Assembly: GCA_964036295.1 (NCBI GenBank)
Contig: OZ038463.1
Span: forward strand, 5,943,274 to 6,007,273
Reading direction: 5' to 3'
Source: Plumapathes pennacea
Taxonomy: Eukaryota; Cnidaria; Anthozoa; Antipatharia; Myriopathidae
Length of the DNA: 64,000 nucleotides
The notes under the pieces are model-generated. The model was not told the DNA's origin. It was given only the letters and a program-made list of their open reading frames with translations, and did no database searches. Below are positions 12,301-24,300 of this stretch, one piece after another. Both the position numbers and the translations under genes were made by a program. Position 1 is the first letter of the stretch. Each line of letters starts with the position of its first letter.

Positions 12301-15300
12301 AAAAATCCGAATGAAAAAAATGCAACCAAAAAAAGCTAAGTGAAAAACGAAAACGAAATCGATTTTCACATGTCCAACATGGCCCAGCGTTATCATAGCC
12401 CGCACTACATCAGGACAGCGACGGTCACTGACGTCACGTACCGTAGCCTGGAAGCCTCATCGCACGTGGTTTATCAAACAGCAATGCCGGCTAAACGACA
12501 AGGAGTTTGGGATGATTTACAAGCAAAAATGAGAGGGAAAAGGACCAGGGCCGATGCAATAGGTCGCCAAAAAAACAAGAAAGGATCTGCGCCCCATGAA
12601 GTTGTAGTGCAAAAGCTGTCGTCCGAGCCGGACAACAAGCAGACCTACCGTCCAATTCAACCGCGGGAGTTTGTTCCCTTCGAGTACGAGGAGCTTAACT
12701 TAGCTAACTTGAGAAAAGCGTGCGCTCGACATTTCAGTCTTCCGGCAAGCGCATGCGACATACTGGTTTCAAACAAGGGGCCATCTTGCACCAACATTGC
12801 TCAAATCCCCCACCGAAAGGACAAGGTATGTTACATCCTGAATGACAGCTTTACATATTTCACTCACTCACTTCAAAGCGGTCCTCATATTAATTATTGC
12901 CTCCCCCCCCCCGAAACCATATACATATACTATTATGTAAATGTATTGATCTATCTGAATCTTATCCAAATTATTACTTTTTTATTTCTATTTCTTTCTT
13001 ATTGTTTTATCTTTTGCTATTTCTTTGTTCAGGTGTATCTAGTGAGGTTTGTGTTAATGCAAGATCAGGATGGGGTGCAGGAAGAGGAAGAGGAAGAGGA
13101 AGAAGGAGAAATCAACAATTCTTTTGATAATTTTTTCTCTAATACTGGTAGCTTACCGGGGGGACGTAATGCACCACCACCACCACAGGCCAAAAAATTG
13201 AGTCAACACAATTTTGGCCTTACTGAAACAAAGTTTCCTGCATCTGTGTCCATAGATGCACTTCTTATGGCAGGAAAGCTAATTAAACCCCAACCAAAAA
13301 ACAAAGCAGTTCTTGAGATGGAAAAGTTTGATGTTGAAACCCGTGAATGGCAACAAGGTATGAAGTTGGAACTCCTGGTTGACACTCAAAAGTTTTCATC
13401 TGGTGCATTCAGAGATGCTTTTAAGGCTGTCACCACTGGTAATGTGGAAGGCCAAAGTCAGGTTTGGGTTCTAAAGATGTATAATGAAAAAGCCATGAAA
13501 ACAATAAAGGAGACCCTCAACACATCCATTGAAGACCACACACGCAAGCAGGTACAAATGCATGCTGTGGCAAGGCATCTTACCAAAAGCTTTGCCTCAA
13601 AGGTGCCTGCTGAATTTGAGGAGTGTTTTCACTACAACTATGTGTACTACACAGAGTACAATGACCAACCATGCACAGTGGAAACATTCGTCCCAGGCAC
13701 CTTCACAAAGTATGTGAACAACAATGGACTGTGCATTTCACCTCCAGCTGGATGCACCACAGAATGTCAACAGTTGTTTGACAAGGCACAATGCTTGGTG
13801 CACTACACATACTGTATGACAGACAAGAAGATGATGCTGACAGACATCCAAGGATCTGGATATCATCTGTATGACCCAGAAATTGCTACAGATGAGCTTA
13901 TTGACATGAATGCACAGGAAGTGTATTTCTGCTGTGGGAACCTCTCCAAGACTGGGATTAACAATTTCCTGCAGGAACATGCATGTAACAGTTACTGCAC
14001 AATGATGGGATTAGAATCATTTTAGAGTTATGCTGCCAGTCCCAAGCTAATGAAGGTGGTTGCATGTTGTCATAACCTTCCAGTTACTGTACTACATGGG
14101 ATTGTATGCAAAACTTACAATGTATTACTGTACATCTACTGTACATTTCAGATGGTAATGTTGTGAAATGGGTGTATGTCCATTTCTTTAAATATCTAGC
14201 ATATCTTCATAATTTTGTTACTGTTACATTAAGACAAGAATACATGTACCAGTCGCAATGCCTGGTGTTACAGCATGTACTATGCAGAACTTATTACTGG
14301 CCACATCTAATTTGTAAATTTGATTTTAGAAGATAAATTTTAATGCAGTAAGAAAGATTATGTTTCAGATGTTGTCCCTTTGCAATGGGCATATGGCCAG
14401 TTTTAATATCTAACATCTTCATAATTTTGTTACTGTTACAAAACAATAATTATTATTAATGGCGTTATTGTTCCATTTTGTAGAATATTCAACCAAAATA
14501 ATTTATGTTTCAGAACATAAGCCAAAAGTATTACAATAAAATGTTTGAATGCACCTTATTGTGGTGATATATAATGTGCCTTCAGGAATAGATAAGTGTC
14601 TGCTGCATCCCCTGGCTTAACACTGGTGACCTCTGGTATTATGCGTTCGCATTCTGTCCGTACAGCAGGTGGCAGGTAGTCAACGCCAACAGTCATTACA
14701 CCTGACAATTCTGCCACTTCATCCAGAGCCTCTTGCAAAACTGGCCAGCCTAAATGATTGAATAATGATGGTACACACATTTCAATATAGCATTACATAC
14801 ATTGTGCTACTGGTTTTTCCTGAGAAACAATAGATAGATGATGGTGCAGCTGTTGGTCCCATTTTATAAAATGCATCCTATTATCATTCCACAAGAAGGT
14901 TAGACACTGATAGATTAAGTGCTTTGATGTGTTGATATGTGCTTGTGGAGAGACAACAGTTTCAAGTTGTAGATTTACTGGATTCACCCGCTATTCAGGT
15001 ACATACCACAATCTTCAGCACCATATCTTTCAGGAAAGTTAAATAAATGATTAGGAATGCCCTTTGGTAACTGAGCATCCTTTTGCTTCCTGATCCGATG
15101 GGAGTTCCACACAGTTTCTTTGAAAATGTCCATCTATGCTTGGATCACAGGAATGAACACAAAGGCCAAAAGGTTTCTAGACCAAGGTGAGAAAACCAGA
15201 AGTAAAGTTTCAATTGGGGACCAGTTTATGAAGAGGGATGGGTTGAGTGACTAAAATATTATCCACGATAGACTTTCACAAGAATGGATTGATTCCTACC

Positions 15301-18300
15301 CAAAGAGGAGTGTGTGTTGCATTTCTTGGTTTCTGTGCCTCTTCCACTAGTGAATTTACAGTACATGGACTGGTGTAAACATTACCTGTCAGTCTCATCA
15401 TTTGGATCATAATGCCCTTGATCTAGCAACATGTTCAATTGTCGTTTGAAGTACTTCTCAAGACGATTGTGGAGCTCACGCCACCATCTCTCAATCTGCA
15501 AAATACAGAAATATAGGTGAATACATGTACAGTACATGATCATTAGAAGGTTAATTTTCTACAGGAGGCATATGGAGTGGTCATTATTATGTGAAAGTCC
15601 TATACAAAATAAAAATATTCCTGATACCCCACGGCACCCCCTGGAAATTTGGTGTTGACACATTGAAAGGTTTTTGGAAGCTAGTTGTACTTTACAATGT
15701 ACATGCTGTGAATACTGTAATTCTGAAAGAAAAATAAAACCACCCTTAGAAAAATGATGTTCAACCTTAAAAATATTACTTGATACCTTATTACTTGTTG
15801 AGGGACCATATTGAACAGTATCTGCAGGATCGGGTATGTCGCCATGACCACTTCTTAAAAATGAATGTATTGTTGCCATGTCTCCAGTTTCAGTTCCCTT
15901 ATCCAACCTCAAACGGTGACTGATGACTGTAATTGGATCAACATGGGTTGCACTTTAGTGCAGAATACAAAAGAGACTGCAGTACACTGTAGATACTGTA
16001 AGCGGATGTGTAGCATGAAGCAGCCGAGAGTACATGTCTTTCTACTCCCCTCCTGGATGGGTTGCTAGTCTATCGCAGGGTCACTGTCCCTACTCTATCC
16101 TCGTAATGCTGAATGCCAAACGAGGAAGCAGTCCATGTTTGGCATCCTGCAAATATATGTACTATCCCTCATGAAAGGCAGGGTATGCTTTGATGTTCTT
16201 TTTACCCAAAAAGAAATAAAACAGGGATTCGTTTATATTGAACCACTGTCACAACAAACATTTTACTAGTCCCTTGGCACTTTGATATATTGGGGTTCAA
16301 CTGTATTATTACATAAATTTGGTAGTAAAGGTATACTGGTACCCACCTTTGGACTCATATAGATACTCCAAGTACCACTTCCCAATTAGCTTAGGATTTG
16401 AATTCGATGTCCACAGTTTCAAATAAAGCAGACGTCCACTGAATACATCCATCATTCCATAGACAGCGAGGGGAAAGGTGTCTCTAATGAAGGCCATAAG
16501 TTTGTCATGACCATCTCCAGAAAATGTGTGATTTGGTCCCTGGAAGATTATAGGAGCAAGAAGGAGTATTGAATATTAAACATAAACACATGGGTTTTAG
16601 GTGATGATGATGATGATTTTCATTTGATAATTTCATTTTCAAGCAATAAAAATATCTGACTGACAACTCAAGAAATTGGACCTTTAATATCAAAGATCCC
16701 TTGTCTACTTACCAAAGAGGTGAATGTGCCAGTCGGGCCTCTTTTTCTTTTCTTTGGTGCACCAACATTGCGTCTGCATTCTAAACCCTCGGGGTCCACG
16801 TCTGTCATAACGTCATACACCAAGCCTCGAGGAACAGGTAGCTGGTGGTGCTCACGTATTTTTCTTTGCATACCCCGATATCCAAGAAGCCTCCCTGGCC
16901 CGTCATTTTCCAGTCTAACTGCTGCCTTGACCTCTTCTATGTCAACACCATAGTCTATATACTTGATGTTAAAGTGGGCGAGTCTTCTGCTTAGTGTAGG
17001 CAAGCTCCACGCGTACTGCGAAAAATCTCGTTGAACAAAATCCAAAATTTCTTCACGCTTCAGATTCTTCAAGACGTACTGCTGCAGATACGTCTTCAGG
17101 TCGTCGTCGTCTTTCCATTCGGGATTTCTTATTCTGGCCGCCATCTTGTTCTCGCGTTACGGCACGTGACATCGTGACCGTCGCTGTCCTGATGTAGTGC
17201 GGGCTATGATAACGCTGGGCCATGTTGGACATGTGAAAATCGATTTCCTTTTCGCTTTTCACTTAGCTTTTTTTGTTTGCATTTTTTTCATTCGGATTTT
17301 TTACTCTTCAGTTTTTTTTTTGAAAGCATTTTATTAACTTTTAATTTTAACTTTTAATTTAAATTACTTTACTTTTATTTTCATTTCTTTATCAAATTAA
17401 TTTGTTTTTTTTTTTGGCTTTTTTTAATTTACTTATTTTTTTAAAGGTATTTAAATCTATTTTAATGAGTTTGTATATAATTTTACTATGATAACAATGG
17501 GCCACCATAGTTGACCTTATGATGAAGGAAAAAAAAGGGGAAATGTTGTCTGTTGTCAGATTCACTTATTTGAAACAAATTATCAATAATGAATGTTCCA
17601 ATTTATTCCACACGTTTTGATTGAAAATCATGAAATTAAAGCTGTGTCATGAAATATGTACCCTCCAAAATCGCAAAATTAACATGTTTGCCCCACTATT
17701 CCCCCAACCCAGGTCTAACTGCACTATCCATTCAGAAGTGTCTCTCCCTAGCATTCATAACCATGTGACATTTATTTGTGCTTCCCTGTCTTGTCTAGCA
17801 AAAAACAACATACAGTCTGGAAACTTTGTAACCCTTGTGCAAGTATTTCTCAAGAGAGCAGAGGAACTCCATGATTCTACCAAACATGAAGAGTGAGTGA
17901 CTTGATCATTTTTGTTACCAAGATTGACTTATAAAGAAGATTCTGCATTGAAATATTTAGTCACTTGTTTATGATCCATGAGAAAATCCATTTTCAGAAA
18001 CATATGAGAGCTGAAGGCACAAGCTTCTTGGTGAAAAGAAATTCCAAATTCCAAAAATCTGAAAGCCAATCTGGATGAAAAATTACTTTACCTTGCAGTA
18101 CCTGTAGATCATTGATTCACTAGGAACAAACAAGAGAATTGTATTTGACACAAGAAGACAAAATTCATGTTTCCAAGTAAACAATATGGTTTGTTTATTG
18201 TATAATATTATTTATGATGAAATTTCCAGAAGGAGCAGATGTTTCATATCACTGATTACTTTATCAATAGCCAACCATATTTTGATATCTTTACATGTGT

Positions 18301-21300
18301 AGATCCAGAAAACATAATATTCTAGTCATCATGCCCAATTTAATGATATTACATAGAGGATATTACACGGCGGTGCAAAGATATGAATTTTATTTTTGAG
18401 TGATAAAAACAATATTTTACAAACGAGAGCTTCCCGAGTGAGTAAAATATTGTTTTTACCACAAGAAAATAAAATCCATATCTTCAAGCCGCCGTGTAAT
18501 TTTCTTTTTATTATATTAGACACGAGTGTTTTACAAGAAATTGCACAAACAACTGTGTAAGAGCGGGAAATGATGGCAACGATATCCTCACTAGTGAGGA
18601 TATGGAAAATACGCCACTTGGGTCCCGGATGTAGTTTCGTATGGATTTTACACATGGCATATTTTCCAGTAAAACACTCATGTCTATATAACAAAGAATG
18701 ATATAATTATTGAAGGGTGATACAAGAAATAAACTTTCTACCAAAACTTTGTTTTTGTTTTACACATTTTACTCTTCTTCTTCCAGTGAGGACTTCAGCT
18801 GGGAAACATACAATGCCTTGCTGCTGATTCGAAGTTTTTGTAAATACTTTATTGAATTGCTTCCAAATGAAGAAGTCATCCAGCATTTTGGGGGCAGGTT
18901 AGAAAAATCAGAAGCAGAAGAGAATGTTGCTGGGTACACAAACCAATCTGTGTATTGCTCAGGTAATGCATGAGGAGTAAAGCATGGTTGTCTTAGACAT
19001 GGAAGCAAAATCTTGACACCCCCCCCCCCCCCCCCCCCCCCACCCAAGATTTCTTCCTTGCTCCCAGGCTCTTTTCTCTACTGACTGAGTGAGGACCAGA
19101 CCCCTGGCCTCGCTGTGTATGTCATTGCACATTTTGAACAAAGAAAGTTCCGTTGTCAATACATGCATCAAGAGTTCCAGCTTTTGGTTGGATCACACTG
19201 TATTCTGGATAGGTTTGGCTCAGAAAAGTGAGCACCAACTCCACAATCCTGCCATCCCACCTATCCACCATTTTGCACTTAATGCGTGGAGCTCAGTCAA
19301 CTTCTATCCATTCTAAAGCGTACACATGTACCAAGCTCCAAGCCTGAAATGCAAAATGGTGGATATTGTAAAGTTGGTGCTTTTTTGAGCCAAACCTACC
19401 CAGAATACAGTGTGATCCAACCAAAAGTTGGAACTCGTGATGCATGTATCTCTTAGACCTAATCCAAAACATGGAAGTAAGATTTCCACCCTGTATCACA
19501 TTGATTTTTTGTTGTCATTTACTTTATAGACTTTGGTATTTTGGAGGATCTTATTGATGGCTTGTTGGATGTTTTGGTGAATGTTCCTGTCAGGTAGAGT
19601 ACAGTTGCACTGTTCTGGACATTAGGGTATATTCTTTTGGGTTTCATGGAAGGGGGAGGGGGGGGGGGGGGGGGGGGGGAGGAGAGTTTGTCTGGGGGTT
19701 GTTTACCATTTTACCCCAACTTTCTGGAAATTTCTGTTGGAACATAGAGGCAAAACACTTTTGGTTCGACTAGCCAAATCATCATAGGCACGATTTAGGG
19801 AACCAGATAATCTGTCCCAAAAGTAAGCCTTACTTTTGGGTTTTTCTTACTTTTGATCCCAGACCCCTCAAACTTTACAAAAGTAAGGGTTTTGTTTACC
19901 AAAAGTAATAGGTCTCAAAAACAGACCAGCCTTGATCTTTCTAACTGACTGGCATCTCAACTCTAAAAGACTGGCATCTAACTACTTATTTAGCCCAAAA
20001 AAAGCTTCAAATAAGAAAAGAAAAGAAAAAAATTATCTAGGTTGACTTTGGTTTGATACCAGCTTGGCCGCTCTGAGGATAAACGATTTCTGGTGCCTAT
20101 CTGTATGGGACATTGGAATCTTGAACTAAGCATTATGGCATTTATCTTGCTCATGTACACGTTTTGCTTCTTTAGTGACACCACGTACCCCTTGCATCTG
20201 GAGTCAATCAACACGCTGTTAGTTCTGTTATCGATTCAAATGTTCGACCCAGGAGCATCCACCAACAGCGTGTTTTATCAAGTAATCATGAAAGGGAAAT
20301 GGTGAGCTACATTTTGCTCCAGCTGTTCTCTTCTAAACTCTGTGGTGATTTTCATTTCTCTGCACTGCACTCTTCTCTGCTTTGATTTGCTCTTCTCTTC
20401 TGATCCTCCTCTTTAGCTTTGTTATTCTCTTCGGCTTCTCCATCTTTTCTTTGCTTTGTTGTTGTCTGTTCTACACTGCTCTATTTTCTGCTAGAATCTC
20501 CTTTTCGTTTGCTCATGCACAAAATACTCTGTTCTCTAGGAGTGGCGAATGGTAAAATCCGACACTCGCCGAGACCCTTGTTTGAAAATCCAAGACGGAG
20601 TCTTTAGCAACTTTAGAAAATCCGAAAAACAAAAACGAAACAAAAAAACACAAAAACGAGACTTTGTGACTCGTCACAAAGGCTTTCGAGATTTCGAGAT
20701 CGTATCAAAAGTTTCCGAGACCCACGATTTTCCAGGTACCATTCGCCACCCCTTTCTCTGCTAAGCTGCTGCTGCTTTCTGGTTCACCTTCTCTGCCGCA
20801 TTGCTGATGTAAAGTTCAAAGCTAGTCTCCGTTGACAGTCTTCTTCTGCTTCTCCATTTCACTCTCCAGCTGTTCAAAGTCTAACGACCTCGTCAAAACA
20901 CTTCTTAGAAATTTCATTAAACTGGACAAGCCGCCATCGTCACTATTACCAAGCAGCGGCAGGGGCTGGTTCTGTAAGTACCGAGACGAGTTGTTGAGGC
21001 GAGTAAGAACTGGACGGCAAACTTCCAAATTGAAATTACCCTAGGCATGACCCACTCTCCTCCACAGAGGCTCCCTAGGGGAGGGGGCAGGGTGGAAAGG
21101 AAGAGGGAGGGCGTGTGGGAGACGACGGGAAGGGAGAAGGGCCCGAGGGGGGCGGGGTAATAGAGTTTAGAGATAGGTCGAGGGCTTGGTTTGTCACACA
21201 CTCTGAAGTGGAAATTTTGGCGTATGCATTGTTTAGTCGCTAAATGGCGCATGGAGAACGTCAGGCGCGCAGGGGATTGTGGTTGAGCCTGCGGTCTTTT

Positions 21301-24300
21301 GTTGCAGCTGGCATCTGGTCCTGGTTTGGTGGCCAGAATGAGGAGGAGACAGAACATGAGCCTCCCCTAGCCAATCAGAGCCTCCTGTTGCTTCTGGTGT
21401 TGGTCAATCATTGTACACAGGATAAGAACAATGTCAACCCGTACAGGCGTGCCTTGTTCACCTGCACAAACAGGAAGGGCAGTGGTGAGGAGTTTAAACC
21501 TTCTCTTTCTTTTTTATTTTCAATTTAGTCTCATCTCATCGTCACCACCATCATCATCATCATCGTCGTCGGCGTCATCATCAACATCATCATTGCCATC
21601 ACCGTCTTTATCATCATTGTCATCTCCGTCATCTTCATCATTAACATCATCATTGCCATCACCGTCTTTATCATCATTATCATCATTGTCATCCGCCATC
21701 TACCATCGTCTTTGTGGTCACTGTCATCGTCACCACCACCACCACCACCACCACCACCACCACCATTTTCATCATCATCATCATTATCATCATCAACATC
21801 ACCATCATCATCATCATCATCTCCATTGTCATCGTCTTTGTCATCACAATAAGCATCATCGCCATCATCTTCAACATCTGATCATCTTTGTCGTTGTCAT
21901 CACCATTATTATTATTATTATTATTGTTAGTAGTAAATTAGTAGTGGCAGTAGTTATTGCAAAATGTGTTTTCTTCGTTTCTCCCTGACTCAATACGTTT
22001 CACGCTACCTATATGATCTACAACATGTTTTATGTAGTTGAACAACCTTCGCAAGATCAAGCGGCAGCTGCTACGACGCCGGCATCTTTTTCTCTTCATT
22101 TGGGGATGTTGTTTTCGTCACTTTGCAGGTTGGCACACAAAATATTTCTTGTTTCGGTCAAGTTAGTTGTTAGTCCGATTGATGCTTGTCGTCATCATTG
22201 TAGTTATTGTTGTTGTTCCTGTTGTTCTTTTCGTAGTTGTTGTCGTTGTTGTTGTTGTTATCATCGTCGGTGTTGTCATTGTTTTACCTATTCTTGTTGT
22301 TGTTCTTTTCGTAGTAGTTGTCGTTGTTGTTGTTGTTATCATCGTCGGTGTTGTTATTGTTTTACCTATTCTTATTCTTTTTGTTCTTTTAGTTGTTGTT
22401 CCTGTCGGCTTGTTCTTTTTGTTGTCGTCATTGTCGCTTATTTTTGCTCTTCTCGTTGTTGTTTTCGGTCTGGTTAGGGTGATAATGGTAGTTGCAATGA
22501 TGCTGATATTAATGATGTTTTTCTGACAATTTCTCCGTTTGCTCTTCAGAGATTTGCAAAAAGACCAGACAACACTGCTGCTGTACCTGATGTTGCACAG
22601 AAATCACAACGTGGCTTCTTTCATCCTGTCAAGGACGGACATCGACAACATGGTACGTTTGGGATAAACGCGCAAATTGGTTGAGATGTTTCCTTTGCCA
22701 AATGCGAACAACAGTACCGCTGATGATAGTGAAAGTGACCCTCGCAGCCCGGAAAAAAACCCGGGCTTGAATGGGAATCGAAACCATGACTGGCTTGCGC
22801 GATACCCTTGACCAGCTGCTTACAGCTTCATAGCTCAGTGGTTGGAGCGTCGCACCGGCATCGCGAAGATCATGGGTTCAATTCCCGTTGAAGCCCGGCT
22901 TTTTCTTCGGCCTATCCTTGCAACTGGGTCACTTTCAACTATCATTATGTTCCATAATTCACATATATGTGATTCATTATATGTACGGTGATGCTGAAGA
23001 CAACATTCGTTGCAGGTGACACCCATCTTGAAACTCCTGTACAATGCCGAGGAACACAACGCACATCACATCTACATGTCGCTGATCATTTTGCTGATCC
23101 TTAGTCAAGACGAGAACTTCAACAAATCTGTTCATGAGCTGGTGAGACATTCCGCTGATTATCTCTGAGTGATCAGCTGCAATTTTCTCTTTTAGTTTCT
23201 CCAGAAATATATTGCGACTTTGGCATTATTTGTTAACTTGCTAATATGATGAAATCAGCTTTCAATTTTTATCACATTATTTATACTTTATTTCTTGATT
23301 GCTTAAAAAGATTCATGTGTTAAACTCTAAAAATATGACTTTGAACCGAGAAAAATCTATGTTCGCGCACTTTGAAACACTGTACAATCTAATCACACAG
23401 AACATCCCAAGAAAGGTTGATATTTAAAAAAATAAAAAATGAGACGGTATGGAGGTTGCCATAAGCACATGTGCGACAGAGAACCTCAGCCAAAACAAAA
23501 CCACAAGTCAAAAGCAAAAGCAAAAGCAAAAACTAAGTGGTTCCCCTTTATTTGCCTCAGAAAATTCCAAGTATTCCCTGGTACACGGAGAGAGTCATCA
23601 CGAACATCACTCTGGGTGGCTTGCTAGTGCTGGTAGTGCTGAGGACGATCCAGTACAACATGACAAAGATGAGGGTAAGGCCAATCCTTTCCCCTGTCCC
23701 TCCCCCCTTCTCCCCCACCACACCCAACCCCACCCCATTTCCCCTTCTAACTTGGAACAGAGAAACACAGACTGGTATTTCCTGGATTCAGATGGGTTTA
23801 TGTCCTGGATCAAGTTAGACTTCTGCGCCCTCCCCTCCCTCCTCGTGATCACAGAATTAAAGTGGAGTGTCCCCCTCTTCCTCCCCACCCCCCCCCCCTC
23901 CCCCCCTCCAAAATGCAAGGAAACAAATAGCAAAAAGAAAAAGTTGAGATTGGCCAAACAAAATGTTACCTTAGTTTTCTTAAGCCCTTTATTTAACAGG
24001 CTTGCCCCATTATTTTTGTATACGCAGGACAAGTACCTTCACACCAACTGCCTGGCAACGTTAGCAAATATGTCGTCACACTTCCACGCTCTTCATCCTT
24101 ATGTGACCCAGAGAATTGTCAGGTTTGTGATTCTCGTACCCTCTCTCTCTCTCACGAGATATATCACAGAGTATTGGAGAACTTGGAATTTCAAAACAAA
24201 TATATATATACGATACTCACTTGATTTTGTTGTTGTTTTTAGTTTATACGCGTTGCTTTCCAAGAAGCATGCTAGAGTTATGGAAAACATCAAACATGCG

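Larger units (their letters stand above)
12095..17510. mobile_element. 5.4-kb DDE/integrase-type DNA transposon carrying an alpha-kinase gene
   Basis: The element is bounded by inverted repeats of about 350 bp (12095-12445 and 17157-17510), and TTGA is duplicated outside both. Inside are an alpha-kinase gene reading rightward (12340/12484-14025) and a six-exon DDE transposase reading leftward (17144-14556), arranged convergently. The integrase-like (rve) catalytic core, 4-bp duplication and inverted repeats resemble Ginger-type elements. However, the ends start CTATGG rather than the TGT typical of that group, so the superfamily is left open. The element occupies dymeclin intron 2, in the sense orientation for the kinase. 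Confidence 0.88.

Noticed and set aside
21431-21988. 185-residue frame rich in His and Ser
   Set aside because: It is the (ATC)n/(ACC)n microsatellite read in one frame, in dymeclin intron 8; only its start overlaps exon 21308-21484, in another frame.
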